A DNA stretch of 64,000 nt from Gari tellinella (GCA_922989275.2 OV277869.1:40098189-40162188); one strand, 5' to 3'; positions 1 to 11,687 are shown, numbered from the stretch's first letter. Notes: generated by a model not told the origin, from the letters alone. A program made the numbers and translations.

Positions 1-164
1 AATTTGGTCAATTATTGGGTATTTAAGGTAGATGACTGTTTAAGCGTGTATTAACCCTACATGTGTATATATGCAAAATTTCAGAGTATCTAACTATTTT
101 TCTTTTATGTTTATTTAAAAAGAGCTGCTTATGATACCTGAAAAAAATCAGATGTTGGTGTGCA

Positions 165-870
165 TTTTTTTTGCACTACGACAATTTGGAAAAGATGTGT
201 CAATTTCTGATTTTTTTCTCAAATGTCAAAATTAAAGTATAAGCTTAAGTAAAATCTATTCTAAATAAAAATAAACATGGTAATTTTGTTTTTTATTATG
301 TATTTCATGTATATGTAAGTATTTTTACAGAACTTAAATCAAGACCAAGCAGGCACCAGATTTGAAAAATATGAATCTCTGAATCAACAATATTGTTTTC
401 ATGGGTAATGATTTTTTTTTTTAAAAAAATATGAAAAATAGTCAAAAACATATTTCTAGTAGCTAACCTTTTCTTATATTGTATAAAGGCACTTCAAAAT
501 ATGAAAATAAATTGAAATGTTAGCGTTGAAAATTTTGAGTTATTAAAGAAAAAGGACTTTTCTCCCTTTATAAAATGTACACAATAGTACTATATCGATG
601 GTATTTAGAGCTTCATAAATTTCATAATTGGTGGCTGTTTGTCTTAAATTAGTATTTTATTAGGAAATACTACCATAGACATGCAATAAATAATACAAAA
701 CCAAATTACAATGTTTGTTTTTATTTGAAATAGATTTTAATGAAGCGGGTTCTTTGAAAAGGATAAAATAAAAAAAAATCCAATCCTAATCTGACACACC
801 TTTTAGAAATGATCGTAGAGCCAAAACTTGTACACCACAATTTTTCATTTATCTTACATTTATGAATCCG
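165..870. repeat. Diverged relative of the 935-950 bp foldback element
   Basis: Blocks here resemble both halves of the foldback element at 1067-2001, in both orientations. Examples are the 'aagcaggcacca' block near 345 and the 'accatagacatg' block near 672. Clean terminal repeats are not visible, so the limits are approximate. No coding potential is seen in 1-1066. Confidence 0.5.
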
Positions 871-1066
871 GACCAGAAAAGTTTGAAAAGCATAGGAACG
901 GATTTTAATTTTTTACGCAGACGAACTATCTGAAACAGATAAATCAGCATACTAAGCTTTAAATCAACCCTTGCAAACCGGTGGATTTAACAATCAAACT
1001 TGTTCTAGGCGACAAGTGAACATGGTAGCTAGTGGATATGTAACCCTTTTCACAATAAAAGCGTAT

Positions 1067-2001
1067 TTAAGGGTGTATCAAACTCATGAGTTTGGGAAAT
1101 TTTCAAAGTTTATGAAAACACTCTATGATGGTTTTGTATTGAAGAGCTATTTACATGTAAGATGAATGAAAAAATAGAAAAATTGTACATTTTTGTGAAC
1201 AACTTTTGGTTCTACGGCCATGTAAAACTTACCCCGCCCACTTTTTCATATTTTGTCCTTTTCAAACAGCCCGCTTCAATAAAAACCATTTCAAATGAAA
1301 ACAAACATGATGATTTGGTTTTGTGTTATTTATTTCATGTCTATTTCTTCATACAAAAATTAATTTAAGACAAAACAGGCACCAAATGTGAAATTTATAA
1401 AGCTCTAAATATCATCGATATGGTACTTTTTTGTAAACTTTGTAAAGGGAGATAACTCCTTTTTCTTCAATAACTCAAAATTTTCAACGCTGACCTTTCA
1501 ATTTCCTTTCATATTTTGAACTGCCTTAGCATGGACTTTCATCTGGTAGAATATAAGAAAAAAGTTTAATACTAGAACTATTTCATTTTCAAACTTTTTT
1601 ACTTTTTTTCATAAAATAAAAAAGTCTAATAAAATCATGCCCTATAAAAATCATATTTTTGATATTCAAGGATCCATATTGTTCAAACCTGGTGCCTGCT
1701 TTGTCTATATGTGAAAATACCACCTTAGACATGAAATCAATAATGAAAACCCAAATTACCATGTTTGTTGCGTTTTGAAATAGATTTTACTGCAGCCTGT
1801 ACTCTGAATGGGTACAATTTGAAAAAAAGTCCAACTTTTGACATACCTTTTTCAAATCGCTGTAGCTCAATAAAGGATACCACCATGTAATATTATTTTT
1901 CATTTTTTCATTCATAATAAACAGCTCTTCCAAAAAAAACAATAATAGCAAAAAAGTTTAATACTTTGAACAATTCGCTTATGGGTTTGATACACCCTTA
2001 A
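1067..2001. mobile_element. Non-autonomous foldback element with TTAAGGGTGTATCA ends
   Basis: The left end reads TTAAGGGTGTATCAAACTCA and the right end is its near-complement, TTGATACACCCTTAA. The two interior halves are also inverted relatives of each other: 'aaacaaacatgatgatttgg' near 1300 faces 'ccaaattaccatgtttgtt' near 1752. A second copy lies at 43145-44094. The short ORFs inside look like chance. TTAA at both ends suggests TTAA target choice, as in piggyBac-type elements, but no transposase is present. Confidence 0.8.
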
Positions 2002-2084
2002 GCGCATTCAATTTGTTCCTCCACTGAAGCGAATAGCTCCAATTTATACAACCATTTATTTTACGAACTATTTTCTATATGTTA

Positions 2085-2171
2085 CCAGTAGGTAGCGCAT
2101 TCTGCTTTACTTTAAGCCTGCCTTAAATGGTCTCTTCAATACCAGTTATATACTACTGGGTAAAGGGTTAA
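2085..2171. repeat. Half copy of MITE family P1
   Basis: The stretch 'gcgcattctgctttacttt' followed by a GGGTAAAGGGTTAA end is the right half of P1. The left half is missing, possibly displaced by the foldback element that ends at 2001. Confidence 0.55.
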
Positions 2172-2196
2172 ATGCAATTGAACTTTGGGTTCATGA

Positions 2197-2443
2197 TACA
2201 GTGGAGAATGTGTAATTCTTTCCCAATACACGCGTTTACACTAAAACTATTATTTCAATTACAAACAGTTTGGAGCCAGATCAGACGCCGGGTAACCCGG
2301 CGTCTGATCAGGCTCCAAACTGTTTACTACCAAGATAATGAATTATTAGATTTGTCCAAAAGTTGTTCTTTTCTACGTTTTAGCGCTTTGCGTTTGCGTA
2401 CGTTTGCGTTTAAACGGGAAAGAATAACAGATTCTCCACTGTA
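2197..2443. mobile_element. MITE family P2 copy
   Basis: It begins TACAGTGGAGAAT and ends ATTCTCCACTGTA. The centre is a long palindrome with an AGATCAGACGCC arm, a GGGTAACCCG turn and a GGCGTCTGATC arm, extended by TTTGGAGCC on both sides. The subterminal 'gcgtttgcgtacgtttgcg' block recurs in every P2 copy. Apparent ORFs across it are by-products of the palindrome. Confidence 0.85.
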
Positions 2444-2655
2444 TTTGTCATGCAATACGATGTCGTATGCCATATAGTCTTTAAATAAACCAAAAGTGTT
2501 GATGTCACTTGATACATGTTTGAATATTCCGTCAGAAACGGGTGGATACATGTAACACTGCAAAAATCTCTTCGCTGCTCATTTGAATTACTAGATCACA
2601 TGTATTGTTTTGTTCTAGAGAGAAAGTAAGAATAGTCTGATTACGGCACGGTTCT

Positions 2656-2850
2656 GGGGCCCGTTTTACTAAACAACTTTCGCAAAATTTTTGCGTAAGT
2701 CAAAATCGTTTAACTCTTTTTTTTCGATCATAAACGTTTGCAAACAACAATAAACCAGATCAGAGGATGCGCTTTTGCGCGTCCTCTGATCTAGCTAAAA
2801 TTTTGACTTACGCAAAAAATTTGCGTAAGTAGTTTAGTAAAACGTGCCCC
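2656..2850. mobile_element. MITE with GGGGC(C/A)CGTTTTACTAAAC ends
   Basis: The terminal inverted repeat is about 19 bp with one mismatch. A second inner repeat is 'ttttgcgtaagtcaaaat'. The centre is a hairpin with AGATCAGAGGATGCGC against GCGCGTCCTCTGATCT. The AGATCAGA core is also found in families with unrelated ends. Confidence 0.8.
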
Positions 2851-3029
2851 AGGTACGAAAATAACCAATCTTGGTGTTAAAACATTTATTCTGTGGAGAT
2901 ATAGACTAATATTTTGAGCACATATCTCAAGTTATAGAGGCAAATTATTTGAATAAGAAATGTTTTGTTTAATTTACATCACTTGAAATTTTGAACATCA
3001 AATCGTTTGTAATACGGCTTATATCTATA

Positions 3030-3722
3030 CTGTTCACAAAAAGTAGGGGATATTATGGTATTTTGATACGGTATGGAAAACATACATTTTTATTGACCAT
3101 TTTATGTATATGTTACAACGATCCGTCATGTATAGATAGCATGGTCCCTAAAATTAAGAAATATCGTGCAAATTTGTGCTGCAAGTACAACTTTAAGTCA
3201 TGAGGGGTAGCAAGTGGAAGTTAGCAAGTGGTAATTGTAACCTTAGTTTAGCAAAACTTTCAGAATATTGTGTTGTGTAGATGTCAAATGCAGATTCACA
3301 ATAAGATTTGCAATTGGAATAATGAGACGTCAGATGTGCAGGACATTCTTGCAAAGTGTGTTCGACGACGTGATCCTCCACCTAGAACGTTACGTAAGCT
3401 CGGTGCGGCAGGAAAAGTCGGACAGAATCCCTCAGAACACCAACAGTCGTCTTATTGAAAGTATTGTGCATCGTTTCATACCTTGTTGCATCAGTCGATA
3501 TGGTCCAACACGTTATCGAGGCCGTGTGAAAATGATGACGTTAACGTAAGGACTTTGGACGCTGTTTAAAGTGCCTAAAGCCGTTATGAACAAGTTAAAT
3601 TTTCGATTAAAATGTGTGAGTAAATACTTTAAATAGATTCAATATACATCAATAGGTAACGATTTTCTAAATTTCTCGCAATAACAATATTACGCATAAT
3701 ATCCCCTACTTTTTGTGAACAG
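3030..3722. mobile_element. Tc1/mariner-type non-autonomous element
   Basis: The left end is CTGTTCACAAAAAGTAGGGG and the right end is its inverse, CCCCTACTTTTTGTGAACAG, with TA on both outer sides. TA flanks and a perfect ~28 bp inverted repeat fit Tc1/mariner. The 693 bp interior has two overlapping short ORFs at 3268-3549, neither with a recognisable transposase motif. A helix-turn-helix remnant cannot be excluded. Confidence 0.75.
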
Positions 3723-4854
3723 TATATATTATAAAATATTCATACCCTCAGTATCGACTAATCTTACGATTGAAATCATTTGAACTCAGATCAAACGTGA
3801 CCATTAGGTTTATATATATATATATTCCAGCTCTTTACTCCATAGATAGCCTTTTCAGGCCTTGCATGTATTACGCCACTGAAGAAAATGGTTCCACTAT
3901 AAAACGAACAGTAATTAGTATTCATTTTAAAAAAAAATAGTTTTCTATATCCTAGCAGATGGTAGCTTCAAGCATGCTGCAAGTAAATAATGAATGTGCC
4001 TTAATTTAAGGTACTTCGCAGGTGCGCTTAGTTTCCATACAAGGTGTTATGAAACTGTTCATGAAGAATGATAATAGCCAAAAAAACAATGTGTGAAAAT
4101 ATAAGCAAAATTTATCGTGTGGTTTGTCTTTAATGTCTCTTTTTCTGACAAAAACCTGGAATTTTGATGTTTTTATTTTTCTCAAAAATAAATAAAGCTA
4201 ATGACTATAAGTCTAGCCGAATAAGTAGTCCACAATGTTCATTACAAGAAAAGCTAAAAACATTTTGAATAAAGGTGTTCAGAAAGATGTTATCAGCTAT
4301 TTAAATTTTGCAAAATGCTAAAAAATTGAATTACATAAAACTGACTCATTCAATGTATATTTTTTTCATTTTATTCAAATATATGGTTGATGAAACAGTT
4401 TGTCAGAAAAAATCAGAAAATATTACTGTCAGGATTTTTTGTTATAACAGATTTTCTTATTAAAATGTGGGCAATTTGAAGTTGAGCTTCAGTTACTTAC
4501 CTTAAAATCAAATCCTGTCATTATAATGCGCTATTATTTATTCATGGACTTGCACACAAGGTTAGTTATATTGTTCAAACATAATAATAATGGGCAATGT
4601 CGATCTTGAAAAGGTTGACGTATTGGTAAGCTTCAATGTGTTGCTTTATAGTTCGATCAAATCGTATACATGTATACCGATTTTATTGACTTGTAAGTCT
4701 TTAAACTTAAACGTACATGTAAGTGGACATGCAATTGGACCGTATATAACATCACTAATTCTAATCAACGAAGACTAAACATAACATGTCCCTTGATCAC
4801 TGCGTTATGGATTGACTAGTCAATAAATCGGACACTTAAAAAATATTATTTTGA
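3723..4854. other. Gene-free AT-rich stretch
   Basis: Around 3830-4020 there are worn fragments of P1-type flanks ('ctagcagatggtagctt'). The rest shows no gene, RNA or clear repeat. Confidence 0.4.
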
Positions 4855-4924
4855 TCGGATGGGTCTCGAACCTATGACCTTTGAATTGTTAGTCAATCAC
4901 GCTACTGATTGCGCTATGAAGGAT
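4855..4924 (-). tRNA. tRNA-like pseudogene or SINE head
   Basis: On the minus strand there is an A-box-like TAGCGCAATCAG and a B-box GGTTCGAGACC at tRNA spacing. A seven-base loop would carry AAC. The anticodon and acceptor stems do not pair well, so this is a Pol III-derived relic and not a working tRNA. Confidence 0.4.
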
Positions 4925-5148
4925 TATAATAAATCGTATCAACACTTCCTTTATATAAATTTTCTAGTATAAGCACGTACGGAAAAAGTCTATGTCGCCA
5001 AGTCGCATGTCCGCTCGCCCGCAAGACCGACTTCCGTATGCGAAAGGCCTTAAAAAATCTGCTTTACCTGTTTTCACAACAATTGATAGGCTAAGGGTAG
5101 TGACTTACTGTATGTAATCAGATATTCATCTCGTCAGTATCGACTTAA

Positions 5149-5317
5149 GAAATAATCTATGTTCTACCGTTGTGAAACGGTATTTTACAACGGTTGGGAG
5201 TTGTGGTGCGCAGGAATTGACCACGAAGGCCGAAGGCCTGAGTGGTCAATTCCTGCGCACCACAACGACCGACCGTTGTAAAATACAGTTTCACTACGGT
5301 AGAACATAGATTATTTC
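5149..5317. repeat. 169 bp near-perfect palindrome
   Basis: The arms run from GAAATAATCTATGTTCTACC to its inverse GGTAGAACATAGATTATTTC, centred near 5233 on 'gaaggccgaaggcctga'. Small differences occur near 5189-5200 and 5262-5275. A further inverted match (GATTCTAACATGAC at about 5318 against GTCATGTTAGAAT at about 5731) suggests a larger element of roughly 600 bp. Confidence 0.8.
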
Positions 5318-5734
5318 GATTCTAACATGACCAGATTTAAGGAAATTCATTAGGAAGGAAATCAAATGTTCCATACTTATTTCCACAGCGGAAGAAGTTT
5401 TTCGACCGAATAACTTTTTCCGCGGCATTACAAGAATCTAACACCCATAAGCAAATTTACAATTACCGATCCATAATCTGGCATAGAACAAACATTACAT
5501 CAAACAAGACAGAAGAATGAGAAAATTACTGTTACGTTACTGGTTAAAAGTATATGGTCTTTACGGGCTATATGAATAACGAAAGAAATTTAATAAACAT
5601 AACGTATGAACGCACGTGGTCACGTCATGTCATATAACCGCGGGAGGAGCGGGATAGGGAAGAGCGTGGTATACCGTCTCATGTATACCACGATAGACCT
5701 GTTCTTTGTTTATAGAGACGAATTCACGTGTCAT

Positions 5735-6000
5735 GTTAGAATAATCTTTTTACCCTTTCATGATCAAATTATTTGGTAGATTTTTACCCCTTCACCGGTT
5801 AATATCGTCTGCTTCAGGATTGTTGACTGCAAGACACGTTTCAAGGTTAGATTTAAGGTTGTATGACTTAAAAATATCGATAAGAGTGTCGCACAGTTTG
5901 GGTCCTGATCAGACGCAGCGTAACGAGGCGTCTGCTTAGGACCCAAACTGTTTGCTAACGCGCTTTAAGGCGTCATTGAGAGTGAAAGTGTTATTTTCAA
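5735..6000. mobile_element. MITE family P4 copy
   Basis: It carries the P4 left block 'accctttcatgatcaaatt', then 'cgtctgcttcagg', then a palindrome GGTCCTGATCAGACGC against GCGTCTGCTTAGGACC, and ends in an inverted CACTTTC-like tail. The ends are worn. Confidence 0.65.
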
Positions 6001-6074
6001 GCATTTGAACTCAGAACAAACGCTACCTGCAGGTTTAAATAATTTCTTTAATCTTGAATTGCTTTAAAATTTGC

Positions 6075-6330
6075 AAATTATAATGGTTACACAGTGATTC
6101 TTATACGTTATTCTTTTCTAATTAACGCTTAAACTATTGTTCCCGGTGCAAACAATTTAGAGCTTGATCAGACGTTGGGTAACCTGGCGTCCTATTAGGC
6201 TCTAAACTGTAGGCCACCCAGATTAAAACCAGTCGTCAAAATTGTCAAAAGGTTATCTCTTTCTACATACTATTGCGATTCGTTTGCGTTCAGTTTGCGT
6301 TCCGTTTGCGTTTAAACGAGAAATACTAAT
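6075..6330. mobile_element. Worn MITE family P2 copy
   Basis: It starts ACAGTGATTCTTATACGTTA and keeps the central GATCAGACG palindrome (6158-6210) and the subterminal 'gtttgcgttccgtttgcgtt' block. The right terminal repeat has decayed. Confidence 0.55.
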
Positions 6331-6826
6331 GTATTTTCAATTGTAATAAAAACCCTTCTACCACTGAAAAGTTTGCATGTATAAAACGTCGCCAATTTTA
6401 TATATGTATCATGTGACCAAACACAACTGAGAACACAGAACACATTGTAAACAAACGTTTCCCCAAAGGAAAGACTACATACTCGTATTAGACAGATCGT
6501 ATAAGAAAACAGTGCATGTCAAGACCTGGGTTTTCACTGTTTAATAATCCCATCAGTATACTTAACAAAAAGGAAAATGTACATACTTTAGGGCTGATTA
6601 AAGCGAGGATTTGGTGACGTTTCATTAAATATAAGCACGTATCATAACAACGGACTGATCGATAAAGACTACACAGAACCACACTCTCGCCCGGTTACAT
6701 GTATATCGCAAACGATGTAGCACACTTCCTACTTCCGGTGTTTAACAGTGACGACGAGTTGACATATTCAGGGTTCATTGCAAGTACACCTAATGCCATA
6801 GACACACGTAGTCTTTATCCAAATAC

Positions 6827-6918
6827 CACAGGGGTCCATAACGTTTTCTTGACTCTTATACACTATATATAATTATATATAGTGTATAAGAGTCAAGAAA
6901 ACGTTATGGACCCCTGTG
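6827..6918. mobile_element. 92 bp perfect zero-loop palindrome with 8 bp target duplication
   Basis: The arms start CACAGGGGTCCATAACG and match for 46 bp with no spacer; the axis is at AATT near 6872. CCAAATAC stands directly outside on both sides (6819-6826 and 6919-6926), an 8 bp target-site duplication. The CAGGGG end and 8 bp duplication fit the hAT superfamily. The unbroken arms suggest a recent insertion. Confidence 0.85.
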
Positions 6919-7075
6919 CCAAATACCGAAAAACAAAATTGTTAGCAATTGCGTCTTTCTAAAAATCACAGAAATCAGGCCATTTGGCATGCTATCGGCG
7001 GGCGCGTCAGTAATTGATGTTGCGCGTTGTGGGCGCACCCGGTAGACAATTCATAGCCAGGCTATTAGTGTTTTG

Positions 7076-7559
7076 TTCTGACCTGTCAGAGTTATTTTTA
7101 GATTGGAACATTCTACAATTTTAAAAGGGATGATCAACGTACTCGTTGATTTCCGTACGGTCAGCCAGGGATTCGGAAAGCTATATTTATTGTGTGTAAT
7201 GTACAGTAGAGAAGACATTATTATTTCCCGAATAAACGCAAACACAATGCACTAAACTGTAGAAAATTATTTTATCTTTTTAAACTGGGTGGCAAACAGG
7301 TTGGAGCATGATCAGACGCCGGGTTACCCGGCGTCTGATCTGGCTCCAACCTGTTTGCAATGGACATAATACATGTAGTTGTTAGCATAGATACATTTAT
7401 TGAGAATATCAGTAAAAATTAGCGCAGCTGGCTCATGCTGCACGACGTTCATGCTTATGTCAAGTAGTAAAGTGTACGACTTTATAGATCCGATGTTACC
7501 CTGTTATCTATTTACCATTATGAACTATTCTGTTCAAAAATAACTCTGACAGGTCAGAA
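7076..7559. mobile_element. Inverted-repeat element with TTCTGACCTGTCAGAG ends, P2 copy nested inside
   Basis: A 24 bp perfect terminal inverted repeat (TTCTGACCTGTCAGAGTTAT and onward) bounds 484 bp. A P2 copy starts at about 7202 and its central palindrome is at 7292-7350. A similar end sequence occurs near 63891. Confidence 0.75.
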
Positions 7560-8316
7560 AAATCGGACAATACAAACTCAAAACCAAACAGAGTTACGGG
7601 GTCTGTCCGGAATCGTGAGATCGGTGACGTCACGTAGAGATGGCCGTGCTGTTACTGTGACGCACTGACGTAACCGTTTCATCCAAGCAACGGTTACGTG
7701 CTGGCCGGTTTTGGATCACTGCCGAGATAATAAGGAATCGTTTGAAGGAAAGTCGTGTCCTTATCCGTATCCGTAAACCGTATACTTGACAGATCAATGC
7801 ATGAACAAGGCCCAGAATAACGTCAACGTCATGCTCAGGTCTGTGTTGTCACCAGAAGTGAAACCAATAGAGGGTGAATGGGGTAAACTGGGCGACGGAT
7901 ATAAAGCAATTACCAGATTGACACGACAAACGACCTCAGACATACTCTATTACGAGAAGTGATTTCGTCATTCGACGGTACACTAGAGGTAGATTGTTGC
8001 CTGTATTAAGCGTGACGGTTGTCATGCACGATACTGAAGTGATTTTATGCAGAGAAGCACTTAAAATAAAACCGGAAAATGAATAAAGCTCATACTGCGA
8101 ACACTTTTACGTTTGAATTTTAAAATCGACCTCTGTGCATTGTGACGTCACAGTAAGATGTGACTCTTGGAAGTTTCTCATCACCGTTGTAGTGAATACG
8201 CAGACCATGATCCAAAGTTTTCAATAAAAATGAGCTTTCTGCAAAAGTGTGTTTGTACACAGAATTATACGCATCAGCATCCAAGGTATAACAATTTTTT
8301 CCATAGTATATATACA
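7560..8316. other. No gene seen; scattered repeat fragments
   Basis: The stretch 7600-8110 is locally GC-richer and contains no supported ORF, RNA or repeat boundary. Confidence 0.4.
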
Positions 8317-8755
8317 GTGGAAAAGACGTTATTCTTTCCCCTTTAAACGCAAACGAAGCGCAAACAAATTGCAATATTATGTAGAAAAAGACAACAATTT
8401 TATATATTTTAATCTGAGCGGCAGACAGAATTGAGCTTGATCAGATACCGGGTTACCCGGCGTCTTGTCTAGGCTCCATACTGTTAACAGGAGAAATACA
8501 ATGGGTACGATTTTACATGTATTAATTTCCAATAAATACGTGAATGCTAAAACTGTTATTTCCATTGCAAAGAGTTTTGAGCCAGATCAGACACCGGGTA
8601 ACCCGATGTCTGATCAGGTTCCAAACTATTTGCCTCTCAGATTAAATTAAACCGTGAGAAATTTCAAAGGTTGTATTTATCTACATTTAAGTGAAATATG
8701 TTTGCGTTTCGTTTGCGTTTAAACGGGACAAAATAACGTCTTCTCAACTGTTCTA
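8317..8755. mobile_element. Two overlapping worn P2 copies
   Basis: A P2 start (TACAGTGGAAAAGACGTTAT) is at 8317. Two GATC-type palindromes follow, at about 8428-8485 and 8574-8636. The P2 right block with GTTTAAACGGGA ends near 8755, so a tandem or nested pair is likely. Confidence 0.6.
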
Positions 8756-9092
8756 CAGCGCGCCATCTCTACATGTACAACAACAACTAGTGGGAGACAA
8801 AAAAGTATGTGCGTTGTTCAGAGGGAGTCGTTGTAGGGAGGGAAATTGGCTTACATTTGCAAACAGCTATTATCCAGATAAATCTGTTTGCCGCTCGTCA
8901 TTATGGTTTTTTTCTGTCAAAATGTCTAATAAGTAAATTTTAGAAAACCAGCAGACGACAATTTTAAGTAGACTTTATGTATTTGCAGCCGTGAAAAGGT
9001 TGGACATAATTTTAACGTTTTTGGAACAGCGTTAATGGTCGTTATAAGGAGGGAACCGTTATTCGAAGGGCCATTGTAGAGAGGGAGTACTG
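8752..9092. mobile_element. MITE family P3 copy without a central palindrome
   Basis: It carries the P3 left block 'ccatctctacatgtacaac', 'gggagacaaaaaagt', and the right block 'agagggagtactgta'. The central palindrome has shrunk to AAACAGCTATTATCCAGATA next to AATCTGTTTG. Confidence 0.6.
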
Positions 9093-9247
9093 TAGTTTTA
9101 GCTAAACGCATTTATGTGGTAAGAATAACGGGATAAGAGTGAAACTAGTGACACATAGCAGCCTTTTGAAATTGTAGTCTGGCTAAGAACATTACTCATA
9201 CTATTACGGCAAGAACGTTTCCCTGGCATAAATGCGTAGTAGGGACA

Positions 9248-9497
9248 TACAGTGGAGAATCTGTTATTCTTTCCCGTTTAAACGCAAACGTACGCAAACG
9301 CAAAGCACTAAAACGTAGAAAAGAACAACTTTTGGACAATTCTGATAATTCTTGTTTATCTTGGTGGCAAACAGTTTGGAGCCTGATCAGACGCCGGGTT
9401 ACCCGGCGTCTGATCTGGCTCCAATCTGTTTGCACTGCAAATAATAGTTTTAGCGTAAACGCGTTTATTGGGAAAGAATAACAGATTCTCCACTGTA
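9248..9497. mobile_element. MITE family P2 copy, well preserved
   Basis: TACAGTGGAGAATCTG at the left and its inverse at the right. It lies in the opposite orientation to the 10274 copy. The central palindrome around 9367-9432 is nearly perfect. Confidence 0.85.
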
Positions 9498-10273
9498 CTT
9501 ACTGAACAAACTGCTTGTTTTTGCTATCTATTTTTATTAAACCTTACTCCACAAGTGTACCTTTTTTACTTACTTAATTACTTCCTGCACTGAAATAAGT
9601 AGTTCTCTTTTATACAGATGGTCACGAATATGCGACATACAATTATATTCAAATCATAGCAGATGGTAGCTTAAGCAGACTTAATTTCATTGTAATCAAC
9701 ACATCCATATACCCTACGAGGACAGTTCAAGTTTCCAAATGAGAATAGTCTATCCTTCACTGTTTATGGGTTATACATTTTATTGCACACATAACAGTGA
9801 TAAACATCAACATTCAAACATTTATTATAGACATTTAGCCAAGATAAGTGTAAATGAATATTGTGATGAATACATAAATCGTTTCTGTTTAAACTATTAT
9901 AAATGCACACACAATGTAGTGTATATATGTTATTAGAATAACAGAAACCTATTTCAATATTTCAGAATATTATTAAGGAACAGAAACCCATTTTAAAATT
10001 TCTTTGTAACAGACCGTGTAGATCCGTGAGTAACTCGGTTTTTATTCAGACTCTAGACTGTGTGAATGAAATAGCTGGTTGAATCGACAAGGGCCATTAT
10101 GATTACAATTTAATCGAGCGTTGGGCTCGACTATTTCTGATTAGCGTGATTACAGAATATGATTCTGATCGAATCACAATCATGATTGCTAATCATGATT
10201 ATGATTTTGAATAAAAAACCACACCCCAGGACATTCGACCAGCGAGCTAAAAATAGTCAAGTACGCACATGCA
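9498..10273. other. Gene-free stretch with a worn P1 fragment
   Basis: About 9560-9700 resembles the outer part of P1. The remainder, including an AT-rich 9740-9940, has no supported gene. Confidence 0.35.
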
Positions 10274-10523
10274 TACAGTGGAGAATCTGTTATTCTTTCC
10301 GAATGAACGCGTTTACGCTAAAACTATTATTTGCAGTGCAAACAGTTTGGAGCCAGATCAGACGCCGGGTAACCCGGCGTCTGATCAGGCTCCAAACTGT
10401 TTGCCACCAAGATAAACAAGAATTATCAGAATTGTCCAAAAGTTGTTCTTTTCTACGTTTTAGTGCTTTGCGTTTGCGTACGTTTGCGTTTAAACGGGAA
10501 AGAATAACAGATTCTCCACTGTA
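10274..10523. mobile_element. MITE family P2 copy, well preserved
   Basis: Complete ends (TACAGTGGAGAATCTG and inverse) and a near-perfect central palindrome at about 10346-10402. It directly abuts a P3 copy on its right; the two share the terminal TA. Confidence 0.85.
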
Positions 10524-10893
10524 TACAGCATTCCCTCTCTACAATGACATCCAATGGGAGACAAAAAGTGTGTGCGGTGTTCGGAGGGATTCGTTATAGG
10601 GGGAAAATTGGATAACATTTGCAAACAGCTTGAATCCAGATCAGACGCCGCGGAACACGGCGTCTGATCTGGATTCCAGCTGTTTGTCGCTCGTCATTAA
10701 TTTATTTTCTATCAAAATGTCCATTATGTCACTTTGAGAAAAACAACAGCAGGCGATAATTTTAAGCAGACGATATTGCAGCAATCAAAGCGTAAGCCAT
10801 AATTTTCCTTTTTAGGGAACAGCGGCAATGGTCGTTGTAAGTGTAAGGAGGGAGTCGTTGTTGGGAGGGCCGTTGAAGAGAAGGAGCACTGTA
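10523..10893. mobile_element. MITE family P3 copy, downstream of the lectin C stop codon
   Basis: It runs from ACAGCATTCCCTCTCTAC to AGAAGGAGCACTGTA. The central palindrome has arms AGCTTGAATCCAGATCAGAC and the inverse. It ends 76 bp past the stop codon of lectin gene C, counted in the direction of transcription. Confidence 0.75.
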
Positions 10894-10968
10894 TAAGAAG
10901 GATAGCTCCCTATTCAACTTCTATATTCAACGAAACAAAAGTGGCTAAAATATATTGAAACACAACAG

Positions 10969-11372
10969 TCAGTAAGTTTCCTTCTTGCACACACTGTTAA
11001 ATCCTTTGTAACACGGTGAGTCATTCCATTTGCTTTCGTTTTCATGAGTAGTCATACACAGGCAATTTTCATTCCCCCCAGAGTTGTTCGGCTCACCATC
11101 TCTATAGTTACTATATTGAACCAATCTTCCGGTTGTCCAAACCTGTGGTGAGACGGTGTGCATGTTGTTCAGGCCAATCCAGGTAAGGGTGGGGTTTACA
11201 ATACGATCTCTTGCCAGCCCGTAGACAAACATATTTTCAAACGCATCTGCAATGTCAGTCAAATTGGCTTCCATCAATTGGCAGTTGTTCTGGCTGTGCT
11301 CCCAGTTTCTTTGCTGGCTCACTGCATAGTAACAGTGGTGATCATATTGAACCCATGATTCAGGACAAGAGC
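10969..11372 (-). CDS. Lectin gene C, exon 3: C-type lectin domain
   Basis: This terminal exon encodes about 133 residues of a complete CTLD, a fold that binds sugars in secreted innate-immune lectins. It opens with the cysteines of CPESW and YDHHCYY and continues with RNWEHSQNNC and TWIGLNN. The Ca-site motifs EPN (GEPNNSGGNENC) and WND (KWNDSPC) are both intact, and it ends SVCKKETY. EPN plus WND is the classic pattern for calcium-dependent mannose-type binding (family knowledge). The acceptor is TTTTAAAG before GC TCT TGT, phase 1, matching the phase 1 donor of exon 2 at 21999. The splice site lies upstream of the first in-frame ATG, so that ATG is not a start. With exons 1 and 2 the protein would be 237 aa. 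Confidence 0.85.
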
Positions 11373-11425
11373 CTTTAAAATATAGTTATATAATGGTAAA
11401 GTTATCGGCCGGCAAATTCCAAAGG

Positions 11426-11665
11426 TACAGTGGAAAAGACGTTATTCGTCCCCGTTCAAACGCAAGCTAAACGCAAACACAATGCACTTATTTGTAGAAT
11501 ATGACAACTTGTTGACAATTCTGGTTATTTATTTTAATCGGAGTAGCAAACAGTATTAAGCCAGATCAGACGCCGGTCGACCCGGTGTCTGAGCTGACTG
11601 TAATGGAAATAATAGTTTTAGCGTCAATGGGTTTATTGCGAACAAACAACGTCTAATCTACTGTA
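11426..11665. mobile_element. Worn MITE family P2 copy in intron 2 of lectin C
   Basis: It starts TACAGTGGAAAAGACGTTAT and ends near CTACTGTA, with the central CAGATCAGACGCC arm at about 11561. The opposite arm is partly lost. Confidence 0.65.
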
Positions 11666-11687
11666 AAACAAGTTCATATGTCTAGTA

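Noticed and set aside
2172..2563. ORFs across MITE palindromes with a QIRRRVTRRLIRLQTV-like protein, repeated at 9196, 10186, 47861 and 53837
   Set aside because: The shared peptide comes from the P2 palindrome, and both strands give it. The elements are non-coding.
3268..3549. Transposase fragment in the Tc1/mariner-type MITE
   Set aside because: No DD[E/D] or helix-turn-helix motif could be recognised, and two overlapping frames are equally open.
11158..11358. Plus-strand ORFs over the lectin exons (also at 32220, 49092 and 63570)
   Set aside because: They lie antisense to clear CTLD exons and only reflect lectin codon composition.
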